From Ignavibacteriae bacterium HGW-Ignavibacteriae-4 (lineage in GTDB: Bacteria; Bacteroidota; Ignavibacteria; Kapaibacteriales; UBA2268), in the NCBI GenBank assembly GCA_002839765.1, contig PGYR01000002.1:1-64000 (forward strand): a stretch of DNA of 64,000 nucleotides, in the 5' to 3' direction. Shown here piece after piece: positions 34,739 to 44,443 of the stretch. A model generated the notes under the pieces. It was given only the letters and a program-made list of their open reading frames with translations, was not told the DNA's origin and did no database searches. A program made the translations under genes and the position numbers. The stretch's first letter is position 1, and every line of letters begins with the position of its first letter.

Positions 34739-35998
34739 ATGACCAAAGATTCAACTATAGAAAACCAAATAGATCATCTTTTCAGGCACCAATCTGGGAA
34801 GATGATTTCTGTTATTGTACGTATAATCGGTTATGATAAAGTAGATGAAGCAGAGGATATAGTCCAAGATACTCTCCTAAAAGCAATGCAAATATGGGCT
34901 ATAAAGGGAGTGCCTGAAAACCCAGAAGCTTGGCTCTACTCAGTCGCTAAGAACAAAGCAATAGACGAAATCCGCAAAAATAAGAACAAAGTGAAATACG
35001 AGTCAGAAGTTTCTAGCTTCCTGTATTCTGATATGAGTCTTATCCCTACCATTGATAAGATGTTTTTAGATAATGAGATTGAAGATTCGCAACTAAGAAT
35101 GATATTCGCATGTTGCCACCCCGCTCTTGCTATAGAATATCAAATAGCACTCGTTCTAAAAATATTAGCCGGATTTAGCTCGAAAGAAATATCGAGAGCA
35201 TTGCTGACAAATGAAGAGACTACGAACAAAAGAATATTCAGAGCTAAAAAGAAATTAGCTGAGCAGAACAAAGAGCTATCAGTACCCATAGGCGAACAGG
35301 CTGTAGAACGTATCCACTCCGTAAACCGTGTGATTTATCTTATATTCAATGAGGGGTATAACGCTACTACTGGTGACCGAATACTCCGCGAAGATTTATG
35401 CTTCGAAGCAAAGCGATTAGCCGAGCTACTAACGGCAAGCCAACGATTCAGAAATGATTATACAACTAGCCTATTAGCGCTTATCAAATGCCATTTATCA
35501 AGGAATAAAGCTCGCTTTGATTCAGATTATAAACTAATAACCTTAGATAACCAAGACAGAAATAAATGGGATAGAGAAATGATGGAATCTGCTTTCAAAG
35601 ATATGCAAAAAGTCACTATCAGAACTACTAACAAGTACTTTCTCGAAGCGTCTATTTCGGCGACTCATTGTGTTGGTCCTTCTATAGAGAAGACTGATTG
35701 GGCTATGATTATTTCGCTATATGATAGTCTATATAAGCTGGAAAAATCGCCTTATATTCTGCTAAATAAATTCATAGCAATATCATATTACAAGTCAATA
35801 GAAGAAGCTATAACATTGATGAAAGGAATAACAGAGCTAGAAAATTATTATCTTTTTCACTCCACATTATCCCATCTTTACAAGAGAGCTGGGGATAATG
35901 AAATGGCTATCAAATCACTTGAAAAAGCAGTTACCCTAACCGAAAACAAGCAGGAAATAGAGCATTTACGAGGGAAGATAGAGAAGTTGAAATCTTGA
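34739..35998 (+). CDS. ECF42-type RNA polymerase sigma factor with C-terminal TPR-like extension
   Basis: A 419-residue sigma factor. Region 2 lies at about 15-85 (DEAEDIVQDTLLKAMQ, NPEAWLYSVAKNKAIDEIRK) and region 4 at about 115-180, including the FACCHPALAIEYQIAL motif typical of this group. A C-terminal extension of about 230 residues (IYLIFNEGYNATTGD ... LYKRAGDNEMAIKSLEKAV) has TPR-like helices. This two-part build defines ECF42-like factors, which lack a dedicated anti-sigma factor and are thought to be controlled by the extension. No anti-sigma gene is present here. It is last in the RidA-lipoprotein-VOC operon, which may be part of its regulon. Confidence 0.88.
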   Translation: MTKDSTIENQIDHLFRHQSGKMISVIVRIIGYDKVDEAEDIVQDTLLKAMQIWAIKGVPENPEAWLYSVAKNKAIDEIRKNKNKVKYESEVSSFLYSDMSLIPTIDKMFLDNEIEDSQLRMIFACCHPALAIEYQIALVLKILAGFSSKEISRALLTNEETTNKRIFRAKKKLAEQNKELSVPIGEQAVERIHSVNRVIYLIFNEGYNATTGDRILREDLCFEAKRLAELLTASQRFRNDYTTSLLALIKCHLSRNKARFDSDYKLITLDNQDRNKWDREMMESAFKDMQKVTIRTTNKYFLEASISATHCVGPSIEKTDWAMIISLYDSLYKLEKSPYILLNKFIAISYYKSIEEAITLMKGITELENYYLFHSTLSHLYKRAGDNEMAIKSLEKAVTLTENKQEIEHLRGKIEKLKS

Positions 35999-36008
35999 TA
36001 ATCACAAC

Positions 36009-36698
36009 CTACCCCTTCTTGTTCGTTAATTCTTCCAAATAATCCAGTTGTAGCTTTTGTATATCGATTAATCTTTGATTTTGGTGGATTATCAAATGGT
36101 CTATTTTTTCATTCAGCAAACGGATTTCTAATTCTGCTTTTAGATTTACTTTGTATTCGTATTCTGCTTTTTTTCTATCTTTTTCTTCTTTCCTGTTTTG
36201 ACTCATCATTATTATAGGAGCTTGTATAGCAGCCAAACAAGATAGTATCAGGTTAAGCAATATGAATGGATATGGATCGAATGCTTCTGCTGATAAATAT
36301 ACTATATTTATTGCCATCCAGACAATGAGGAAGAAAAAGAATATTGATATAAATGTCCAGCTACCACCGAAAGAAGCTATACGGTCGGCTAGCTTTTGCC
36401 CTACGGTCATCTGAGCATCTATTGTAGGTTCTAACAAATCAGACAAAATAGAATTTTCGTGGATGGCTCTTACGACTTCTATCTCTAGTTCACTTAGCTC
36501 ACGATTCTCTTGTCCTAGTAAGGATTCCAGATAAACTTTTCTGTATTCGTTCAGCTTCTCATGTGAGATACTATCGGAAGTATTGAAATCTGGATAATCA
36601 TTTTTTATAAGCACGAGTATATTAGGATTAATATATGTATAATTTACTAGGTCTTTACTAGGTAGATGTTTTTGAGTTATAAAGCATTTGTTTTCCAT
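36009..36698 (-). CDS. DUF1003 inner-membrane protein
   Basis: A protein of about 229 residues with two membrane helices (about 115-135 and 145-165) preceded by the diagnostic TVGQKLADRIASFGGSWTFI and followed by a basic coiled-coil tail (QNRKEEKDRKKAEYEYKVNLKAELEI). I choose the ATG at 36698, not the GTG at 36704, because AAAGGAG lies eight bases before it. That ribosome site sits inside the last codons of the upstream T9SS gene. Function of the family is unknown. It converges on the sigma-factor gene with no terminator hairpin. Confidence 0.85.
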   Translation of the reverse strand: MENKCFITQKHLPSKDLVNYTYINPNILVLIKNDYPDFNTSDSISHEKLNEYRKVYLESLLGQENRELSELEIEVVRAIHENSILSDLLEPTIDAQMTVGQKLADRIASFGGSWTFISIFFFFLIVWMAINIVYLSAEAFDPYPFILLNLILSCLAAIQAPIIMMSQNRKEEKDRKKAEYEYKVNLKAELEIRLLNEKIDHLIIHQNQRLIDIQKLQLDYLEELTNKKG

Positions 36699-36700
36699 TA

Positions 36701-37994
36701 TCACTCCTTTATTATCTTATAAGTCACAGGTTCCTTGCAGTTGATAGTCAGGAAATAAACCCCAGTTGGATAAGCCGAGAAATCAATTTGAAGACTCCCA
36801 AACTGATTTGCGATAGTTGTCTGCGAGACGCTCGCACCATTTATATCAGTTATCTGATAGTCCACCAACGGTTCAGAGCAGTTCAAATCTATATTCACAA
36901 TACTGCTTGTTGGGTTGGGGGAGATGGTGGTTTGGCTTTTAAGTGTATTCGTTTCAACTGAAGATAATGTAACTGGATGTAATAATAGATAACCTTCTAC
37001 ACTTCCAATCATTAAATTTTTATTATTTGAAAGCTTATATTGACCATAAGTCGTACCTGTATTGAAAGAAGCATAAATTTCATCAATTTCATAGTTAAAT
37101 ACATTAATAAATTCGCCATAAGTTAAACTCATTAACTTGTCATCGTTATTAAACTCAATGTCATTAACCACAGAAAAATCATTCCTGAAGAATTTTTTAT
37201 AAAATCTTTTTTGAATTCACATTATAAAAAGTAATTTCACCACCTTTATTATTCCAAGCCAAATTAGTTCTGTCATTCATAACAACCATCTTATCCACGT
37301 GGTTATAATTTTCAAAAGATACTTGAAATGCAAATAAAGAGTCAACCAATTCTTTTGTTTCTCTATTATATATTAAATAACTAAAATTATCAATTTCATA
37401 TTTAGGCGGTAATCCTGGTGTTTTTGCATTATTATCATTTATTCGGACATAAAAGAATTCATCATTATTACCTACAAAATCATATTCATGTATAGACCTT
37501 CCCCATTTTTGATTATCTTTCTCAAATTCTTTAGTTATTTCAAAACTATCTAGTATTTGCTTCTGATTAATATCCCAAAAGTATATAACTTTAGGGTAAT
37601 CACCTTTTGTAGCCATAAATTCATTTTTCGATTTAGCCGTTTTTATTCTTCCTATAAAAGTTTCTTCCTTTTGAAACCCTTCAATTACTTCTTTTGTTTC
37701 CCAATCTAAAAGTCTAGGAGTACTATCTTTTGCAAAGACTAAATATTGTTCATTATAGTTATAATCACCAACAGCTTTGATATCTATTGGTATTGAAAAT
37801 TCCTTTACACCTTTTTCGACTTCCCAAAATTCAATTGCATTAGTCCAAGCAATTACATATTTATCATCTGGTGTAAAATCTAGTTCCTGGACTCCAGCTC
37901 CGGCTATTCTAAACCAAAGGGTATCTATCTCTATAGCTTTGGCTGTTGTTGTAGCTATTATAGTTAGTAATATAATTAATATTATTTTTCCCAT
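36701..37994 (-). pseudogene. frameshifted WD40-like T9SS protein
   Basis: Two ORFs in different frames form one gene. The 265-residue upstream part has a signal peptide and propeller-like repeats (QELDFTPDDKYVIAWTNAIEF) and stops at about 37198 after NVNSKKIL. The 156-residue downstream part continues the propeller and carries an intact T9SS tail (ISPNPTSSIVNIDLNC ... GVYFLTINC ... KIIKE). The frames would join if one A were removed from the AAAAAA run in TCAAAAAAGATT; reading on then gives RFYKKFFRNDFSVVNDIEF. A one-base insertion, a sequencing error, or slippage on the A-run are the options. The intact paralogue at 37999 supports a single ancestral gene. Confidence 0.75.
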
Positions 37995-37998
37995 TCTC

Positions 37999-39297
37999 TC
38001 ACTCCTTGATTATTTTATAAGTGGTGGGGACATTGCAATTGATAGTAAGAAAGTAAACCCCAGTTGGATAAGCTGAGAAATCAATTTGAAGACTCCCAAA
38101 CTGATCGGCGATAGTTGACTTCGAGACGGTCGCACCATTAATATCAGTTATCTGATAGTCCACCAACGATTCAGAGCAATTCAAATCTATATTCACAATA
38201 CTGCTTGTTGGGTTGGGGGAAATGGTGGTTTGGCTTGTAATACTTTCAACTGAAGTTGTAGTCCAAAATGTCTTTAGACATAATAACCCTTTCTCACCAA
38301 AACCAATAACCTTAGAATCATCTTTTGCAATAACCATTGCAGAAATATTATTGACATAGTTATAAATCTCATTTTCATTTGAATAATCAAATATGTATGC
38401 TTTTGCACCTAAACTAATAAGAAGTTTAGAATTGTTTGTTTGTGAGAAAAATACATCATATGCCGATCTCCCCAAAAGATTAGATTTAATTTCATTTGTA
38501 TTTAAATTATAAATTATTAAGCTATTGCCAGATATTGATGAGAATGTATTTTCAATTGAACTAAATGAAATTTCTTTTCTATCATAATTATTTATTAGAA
38601 TGTTTTTAATTTTATAATCGCTTGTCTTATAAACATAGACCGAATCTAATACAACTTGTCCATTTTGACGATCCCAATTAACTCCTAGTTCAGTTACTAA
38701 ATATTCTCCACTTGGAGAAAACTCTGTTGACACCCATTTGGTACCATAATAGACCCCATTTATGTTATCATAAATATTTCTTAACTCTGATAAGATAGCC
38801 TCTTCCGTTTCCAAATCAAACACAACTAGTTCCGTAACTCCTGCTGGTTTTATTACTGCTATTGCTGTTAATTTACTCCCATCTGGCGAAATTGAAACTG
38901 ATTTCCAAGTAAATGCGGAGTCACCATAATAAACTATTTTTGAAATTTTCTTATATTCTCGTTTATTTTCTAAATCCCAAATAACTAAATTTGGGCCATC
39001 TCCAGACATTGCTAAATATTTATCGTCATTTGTTATAGATATTTTATCAATGGAATTAAAATAATTTTTCATATTAATTGAATCTAAAACTAACCCGTTT
39101 TCAATATTTCTTATCTGAATACTTGGATAACTAGAATTATAGGTATTAATGAATGTATTTTGTGTATTAGTTACAATAATATCACCAATACCATTCCCTA
39201 CACCCTCTAATTCCCAAACGACTTCTTCGTTCGCAGCATTGCTTATACTTGGAAAAATTAAAATCATTCCAATAATGGTTAATAGTATTTTTTTCAT
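37999..39297 (-). CDS. WD40-like T9SS surface protein (intact paralogue)
   Basis: A 432-residue exported protein: signal peptide (MKKILLTIIGMILIFPSISNA), a propeller of WD40-like repeats at about 25-340 (LAMSGDGPNLVIWDLENKRE, FSPSGEYLVTELG), then a T9SS tail (TTISPNPTSSIVNIDLNC ... KIIKE). The tail is almost identical to that of the frameshifted neighbour, while the N-terminal parts are much more different. The last codons contain AAGGAGTGA, which provides the ribosome site for the next gene. Surface location inferred; function unknown. Confidence 0.85.
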   Translation of the reverse strand: MKKILLTIIGMILIFPSISNAANEEVVWELEGVGNGIGDIIVTNTQNTFINTYNSSYPSIQIRNIENGLVLDSINMKNYFNSIDKISITNDDKYLAMSGDGPNLVIWDLENKREYKKISKIVYYGDSAFTWKSVSISPDGSKLTAIAVIKPAGVTELVVFDLETEEAILSELRNIYDNINGVYYGTKWVSTEFSPSGEYLVTELGVNWDRQNGQVVLDSVYVYKTSDYKIKNILINNYDRKEISFSSIENTFSSISGNSLIIYNLNTNEIKSNLLGRSAYDVFFSQTNNSKLLISLGAKAYIFDYSNENEIYNYVNNISAMVIAKDDSKVIGFGEKGLLCLKTFWTTTSVESITSQTTISPNPTSSIVNIDLNCSESLVDYQITDINGATVSKSTIADQFGSLQIDFSAYPTGVYFLTINCNVPTTYKIIKE

Positions 39298-39493
39298 AAT
39301 ATTTCTTCGAAGTAATTTCTTTTCTAACCGTAAACGTATAGATTTTTAGTGGATTTAACAAGAATTAATTTGTGATAGTTGTATTCGTTGAGTCATTATT
39401 TGCCTTTTGTTGCTAAATCATACCCCCAAATATGGAAAATACTTACGTTTTGATTAATTTATTCGATTAAATTATTACAAATCTGAACTTTTT

Positions 39494-39925
39494 ATGACTG
39501 ACCAAAAAACTGCTGAGAATGTTTTTCATCAAATGTACGATAATGACCCATTTAGCAAATGGCTTGGGATAGAGCTTGTAACTATAGAGCGGGGCTTATG
39601 TCAATTGCGAATGACCGTTCGCAAGGAAATGCTAAATGGATTTGATATTATGCATGGTGGCATTTCGTACTCTCTTGCTGATAGTGCATTTGCATTTGCT
39701 TCCAATTCCTACGGCAAAAAAGCTGTTTCCACTTCCGTTATTATGCAATACCCTAAGGCAACAAAGGAAGGCGAGATAATAACAGCTACAGCTAGGACAA
39801 TATCGCTTTCTCCCAAAACAGCAATACTGGACGTAGAAGTAAAAAATCAGAAAAATGAGTTAGTCGGACTTTTCCGTGGAACAGCATATAGAACAGATAA
39901 AGATTGGATAGAGGAATCTGAATGA
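39494..39925 (+). CDS. PaaI-type hot-dog thioesterase
   Basis: A 143-residue acyl-CoA thioesterase. Seen: MHGGISYSLADSAFAFASNS, with the HGG and catalytic-Asp region of the PaaI group, and the long helix of the hot-dog fold. PaaI hydrolyses aromatic or hydroxylated acyl-CoA that would otherwise trap CoA. Its stop overlaps the start of the VPS10/BNR gene (ATGA), and a thiolase follows. PaaI plus a thiolase of the oxoadipyl type suggests aromatic or fatty acyl-CoA breakdown, but no other paa gene is in the window. Confidence 0.87.
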   Translation: MTDQKTAENVFHQMYDNDPFSKWLGIELVTIERGLCQLRMTVRKEMLNGFDIMHGGISYSLADSAFAFASNSYGKKAVSTSVIMQYPKATKEGEIITATARTISLSPKTAILDVEVKNQKNELVGLFRGTAYRTDKDWIEESE

Positions 39926-42900
39926 AAAAAATAAGTATATTATTAGCACTTTTGTTACTGCCCATAGTAGCAATATCACAAAAAGTAGATCTAAGTAAAT
40001 TCAAAGAATTAGCCCCTAGGAACATTGGTCCAGCAGGTATGAGCGGTAGAGTTACCGCCATAGACGTGAACCTAAGTAAACCCAGCGATATATATGTGGG
40101 TACGGCTTCTGGTGGTTTGTGGTATTCTCCGAATGATGGTATTACTTGGCAACCAATAACAGAGGAATTGCCGACTCAATCAATCGGTGACGTTAAGATA
40201 CAACAATCGAATCCAGATGTTATATGGCTAGGTACAGGCGAGGGCAACCCTCGTAATAGCCAATCAAGTGGGAATGGTATCTACAAAAGTATTGACGGTG
40301 GTCGCACTTGGAAACACTTAGGTTTAGAAAACTCAAGAAATATACATAGAATAATAATCAATCGTGATAACCCAGATATAGTTTACGTTGGTGCACAAGG
40401 CCCAGCATGGGGCGAAACCGAAGAGAGAGGAGTATTCCGAACTACTAATGGTGGTAAGACTTGGGAAAAAGTCCTATATGTAAATGAAAAAACAGGAATT
40501 GCTGACCTAATAGTTGACCCAAGTAATCCGAATAAAATGTTTGCAGCTATGTGGGAATTCCGCCGTTGGCCGTGGTTCTTCAAATCTGGTGGCGAAGGCT
40601 CAGGATTGTACATGACCCTCGACGGTGGTGACACTTGGAAGGAATTGACTGATGAAGATGGTCTACCAAAAGGCGAGTTAGGAAGAATAGGGCTTGCTAT
40701 TAGTCCAAGCAATCGCGATATAGTTTATGCTCTGGTAGAAGCGAAAGACAATGGATTTTACAAAAGTACAGACGGTGGCTTTACTTGGAAAAATCAGAAT
40801 ACTGAGAACATAGGTGGTCGCCCATTCTACTATGCTGATATAAGAGTTGACCCCAAAAATGAAAACAGAATATACAATGTTCACTCCGTAATTGATAAGT
40901 CTGAAGATGGTGGTAAATCATTCCAGAATATGATAGCATATTATGCAGATGGTGTTCACCCCGATCACCACGCATTTTGGATAAACCCGAGCAACCCAAA
41001 TCATATAATAGAAGGAAATGACGGTGGTTTGGCAATATCAAAGGATAGAGGAGCAAATTGGAGGTTCGTGGAGAATCTACCAGTGGCCCAGTTTTATCAC
41101 ATAAGCGTAGATAACGAAGTACCATATAGAGTATATGGTGGAATGCAAGATAATGGCTCTTGGATTGGCCCCTCATCTGTTTGGAGAGAAGGTGGTATTC
41201 GTAACTCTTACTGGGAAGAGCTAAGCTTTGGCGATGGATTTGACGTAGTACCTGACCCAAGCGATAAACGCTATGGATATTCTATGTCACAAGGAGGAAA
41301 TGTAAGCCGATACGACTTAGAGACTGGTGGTACTAACTTCATAAAGCCAGTACACCCTGTCGATTCTATTAATCTTAGATTCAATTGGAACGCAGCTATT
41401 TCTGCTGATCCTTTTGATACAAAGACAATTTACTTTGGCTCACAATATTTACACAAAAGCACAGATAAAGGCGAAAATTGGGAAGTAATCTCACCAGATT
41501 TGACAACAAATAATCCTGAATATCAAAAACAAGATTCCAGTGGTGGACTAACATTTGACGCGACTGGAGCAGAGAATTATACAACTATATTGGCAATAGC
41601 ACCAAGTCCCCTAAATGATAAGATGATATGGGTAACTACTGATGATGGGAACATACAGTTAACTACAGATGATGGTAAGAGCTGGCAAAATAAGACTGGT
41701 AACCTAGGTGGAGCAGCTAGCGGTTCTTGGATTCCACAGATTCGCCCATCTACTTACAATGAATCAGAATGCTATGTAGTAGCCAATGATTACAGAAGGA
41801 ATAACTGGGAGCCCTACCTACTATACACTAATAACAAAGGTGCAAGTTGGACTAATATTCTAAAAGGTAAAGGTATTGGTTCTTTTGTAAGTTCATTCAT
41901 CCAAGACCCAGTAGAACCAAATCTTATGTTTTTAGGAACTGAATTTGGACTATATATAACATTCAACCAAGGAAAAGATTGGCAAAAATGGACAGAAGGT
42001 TATCCTAATGTTCCAACTTTAGATATGGAAATACAAGAGAGAGAGAACGATTTAGTAATAGGTACTTTCGGTCGAGCAGCATGGATATTTGATGATATTA
42101 CGGCTTTCAGAGAAGTAGCAAAAAGTGGCTCTGATATACTAGAGAAACCATTGACACTTTTCCCTGTAAATACTAGTTATATGGTATCAACAAAGCAGCC
42201 TGCTGGTAATAGATTCGGGGGTAAGTCAATATATGATGGTACTAATGAGAGAATGGGTGTCCGATTCACATTCAATATTAACAAACCTGAAGAAAATAAA
42301 AAGGATAAAAAAGACGAGAAAAAGGATGAAGTTGCCGACAAAAAGAAAGACAAAGGCCCATCGAAAGACTCACTGACAGTTAGAATATATGATATGACTG
42401 GTACAGAAGTCAGAACAATTTTCATAAAAGTAGATACTGCTATCCAAAGATATTATTGGGGATTCGAGACAAATGGGGTACGAAACCCAGGTTCGAAAAA
42501 ACCAGATAATGAGACAACTCCTCCGGGTGGTATAACAGTATTACCAGGGAAATATAAAGCTGTGTTCAGATATATGAATACAAGCGATTCTGCTGAATTC
42601 GTAGTTGAACATGACCCTAGAGTCAAATATAATATGAGCGATTTGGTAGCAGTTCAAAAGCTTTTCAATGAACTTGAAGGTAATATAGGCAATGCTACAG
42701 AAGCTATGGACAAAGTAAACGAGGCAGAAGAGAAAATCGGCATTTACGAAAAGCTAATGGAAGCTAACAAAGAGTTAGAAAAAGATAGTTTGAGTAAACG
42801 CACTAAAGCTATCAAAGATTCTATTGAGACTATCAAAATATATCTGAGAGGTAAAGGCGGTCTAAAAGGAATAGTAAGAAATGAGGATACATTCAACCAT

Positions 42901-43110
42901 CACTCTGGTTATGCTCAGTATTATCTTGGCTCGGCTATGGCAGCCCCAAATTCTACTCAACGTACTATGGCAGAGAGGATAGGGCGTATGTCATCAGAAT
43001 TAGTGACAAAAGTAAATAGCTTTTTGGAAAATGAATGGACTGATTATCAGTCTTATATCCAGAAATTAGATTTCGAATTATTTAAGAAAATAGAAAAAGT
43101 AAAAAAGTAG
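39922..43110 (+). CDS. secreted VPS10/sortilin-like BNR propeller protein
   Basis: A 1062-residue exported protein: signal peptide (MKKISILLALLLLPIVAIS), then many Asp-box/BNR repeats (SIDGGRTWKH, TTNGGKTWEK, STDGGFTWKN, TDDGKSWQN) forming one or two large propellers to about 720. A Lys/Asp-rich linker (EENKKDKKDEKKDE) and a C-terminal beta domain of about 790-1060 follow. Databases often call this family 'glycosyl hydrolase', but I see no catalytic acid pair. It has no T9SS tail. It overlaps the thioesterase stop and precedes the thiolase by seven bases, an odd place for an exported protein. Confidence 0.87.
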   Translation: MKKISILLALLLLPIVAISQKVDLSKFKELAPRNIGPAGMSGRVTAIDVNLSKPSDIYVGTASGGLWYSPNDGITWQPITEELPTQSIGDVKIQQSNPDVIWLGTGEGNPRNSQSSGNGIYKSIDGGRTWKHLGLENSRNIHRIIINRDNPDIVYVGAQGPAWGETEERGVFRTTNGGKTWEKVLYVNEKTGIADLIVDPSNPNKMFAAMWEFRRWPWFFKSGGEGSGLYMTLDGGDTWKELTDEDGLPKGELGRIGLAISPSNRDIVYALVEAKDNGFYKSTDGGFTWKNQNTENIGGRPFYYADIRVDPKNENRIYNVHSVIDKSEDGGKSFQNMIAYYADGVHPDHHAFWINPSNPNHIIEGNDGGLAISKDRGANWRFVENLPVAQFYHISVDNEVPYRVYGGMQDNGSWIGPSSVWREGGIRNSYWEELSFGDGFDVVPDPSDKRYGYSMSQGGNVSRYDLETGGTNFIKPVHPVDSINLRFNWNAAISADPFDTKTIYFGSQYLHKSTDKGENWEVISPDLTTNNPEYQKQDSSGGLTFDATGAENYTTILAIAPSPLNDKMIWVTTDDGNIQLTTDDGKSWQNKTGNLGGAASGSWIPQIRPSTYNESECYVVANDYRRNNWEPYLLYTNNKGASWTNILKGKGIGSFVSSFIQDPVEPNLMFLGTEFGLYITFNQGKDWQKWTEGYPNVPTLDMEIQERENDLVIGTFGRAAWIFDDITAFREVAKSGSDILEKPLTLFPVNTSYMVSTKQPAGNRFGGKSIYDGTNERMGVRFTFNINKPEENKKDKKDEKKDEVADKKKDKGPSKDSLTVRIYDMTGTEVRTIFIKVDTAIQRYYWGFETNGVRNPGSKKPDNETTPPGGITVLPGKYKAVFRYMNTSDSAEFVVEHDPRVKYNMSDLVAVQKLFNELEGNIGNATEAMDKVNEAEEKIGIYEKLMEANKELEKDSLSKRTKAIKDSIETIKIYLRGKGGLKGIVRNEDTFNHHSGYAQYYLGSAMAAPNSTQRTMAERIGRMSSELVTKVNSFLENEWTDYQSYIQKLDFELFKKIEKVKK

Positions 43111-43117
43111 AGAAAAA

Positions 43118-44323
43118 ATGAAAAATGCATTTATTGTAGATTCGATAAGAACACCCGTTGGGAATTTCAAAGGAACATTGGCAGCAGTACGACCTGACGA
43201 TATGGCGGCTATGACTATTGCTGAATTGGTAAAGCGAAATCCTAGCTTAGACACAAAGAACATAGGCGATGTATTACTCGGTAACGCAAATGGTGCCGGT
43301 GAAGAAAACCGCAATGTTGCTCGTATGTCTGCACTATTAGCTGGATTGCCTTACTCTGTACCGGGTGAAACTGTGAATAGACTTTGCTCATCTGGGCTAG
43401 CTTCTGCTATACACGCATCACGTTCGTTAATCTTAGGCGATAGCAACGTAATGATAGCTGGTGGTGTGGAAAGCATGTCACGAGCACCTTATGTGGTTTC
43501 CAAATCATCTGACGCGTGGGGGAATAGTGCCGAAATGTTCGACTCTGCATTCGGATGGAGATTTGTTAATCCCAAAATGCAAGATATGTACGGCACTGAA
43601 GGAATGGGTAATACCGCTGAGAATCTAGTCGATATGTACGGCATAAGCAGAGAAGACCAAGACAAATTTGCATTCTGGTCGCAATCAAAAGCCGCTAAGG
43701 CAACCCAAAACGGTAGATTAGCAAAAGAGATAATGCCAGTTGTCATTCCACAAAGAAAGAAAGACCCGATTATATTTAGTCAAGATGAGTTCATCAGACC
43801 AGGTACTTCGCTGGAAGGACTAGCAGGATTGAGACCAGCTTTCAAAAAAGATGGTTCGGTAACAGCTGGTAACTCTTCTGGGTTGAATGATGGTGCTTGC
43901 TCTGTACTATTAGCTAATGAAGATGGATTAGAGCAAAATGGCTTAATCGCTAGAGCTAAGATAATCTCATCAGCTGTAGTTGGTGTAGAGCCACGAATAA
44001 TGGGTATAGGCCCAGTTGAAGCTTCTAATAGAGCATTAGCAAAAGCTGGATTAACTTTCGCTGATTTAGATGTCATTGAACTGAACGAAGCATTCGCAGC
44101 TCAAGCTTTAGCTTGCACTAGAGCATGGGGAATTGCAGACGATGATGCTCGACTTAATCCAAACGGTGGTGCAATTGCTATCGGTCATCCGCTTGGAATG
44201 ACTGGCGCTAGATTATTAGGGGCCGCTACTATTGAGCTTGTAGAGCAAGGGAAAGAATTCGCACTAGTAACTATGTGCATCGGAGTTGGTCAAGGATACG
44301 CCGCTGTGATACAGAGGGTGTAG
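43118..44323 (+). CDS. thiolase, 3-oxoadipyl-CoA / acetyl-CoA acyltransferase type
   Basis: A 401-residue thiolase. Catalytic residues are visible: Cys90 in NRLCSSGLAS, His357 in GGAIAIGHPLG and Cys387 in TMCIGVGQG. RTPVGNFKG, AGEENRNVARM and AGGVESMSRAPYV strongly recall PcaF/PaaJ 3-oxoadipyl-CoA thiolases, though general acetyl-CoA acyltransferases are close. It cleaves 3-oxoacyl-CoA with CoA in the cytoplasm. Last gene of the thioesterase operon, followed by a strong hairpin terminator. Substrate is undecided without a tree. Confidence 0.9.
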   Translation: MKNAFIVDSIRTPVGNFKGTLAAVRPDDMAAMTIAELVKRNPSLDTKNIGDVLLGNANGAGEENRNVARMSALLAGLPYSVPGETVNRLCSSGLASAIHASRSLILGDSNVMIAGGVESMSRAPYVVSKSSDAWGNSAEMFDSAFGWRFVNPKMQDMYGTEGMGNTAENLVDMYGISREDQDKFAFWSQSKAAKATQNGRLAKEIMPVVIPQRKKDPIIFSQDEFIRPGTSLEGLAGLRPAFKKDGSVTAGNSSGLNDGACSVLLANEDGLEQNGLIARAKIISSAVVGVEPRIMGIGPVEASNRALAKAGLTFADLDVIELNEAFAAQALACTRAWGIADDDARLNPNGGAIAIGHPLGMTGARLLGAATIELVEQGKEFALVTMCIGVGQGYAAVIQRV

Positions 44324-44346
44324 AATCCTATAATATATTTGATTAA

Positions 44347-44385
44347 AAAGAACGCTTATAATATTACTAAGCGTTCTTTTTATTT
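44347..44385 (+). terminator. rho-independent terminator of the thiolase operon
   Basis: AAAGAACGCTTA / TAAGCGTTCTTT, a 12-base-pair stem with a 9-base loop and T-tail, 24 bases after the stop. Confidence 0.88.
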
Positions 44386-44443
44386 ATATTTGTAACTATT
44401 TTATTTTTGAAAACGTCTTAAAGCAAAATTTTCAAGGGACTTT

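Noticed and set aside
37185-37200. Programmed -1 frameshift at A-AAA-AAG
   Set aside because: The slippery heptamer is in phase, but -1 leads to a frame without the T9SS tail; the needed shift is +1 (or a one-base deletion).
39922-43110. Glycosyl hydrolase annotation for the BNR protein
   Set aside because: Asp-box repeats show a propeller only; no catalytic residues of a sialidase or other hydrolase are visible.
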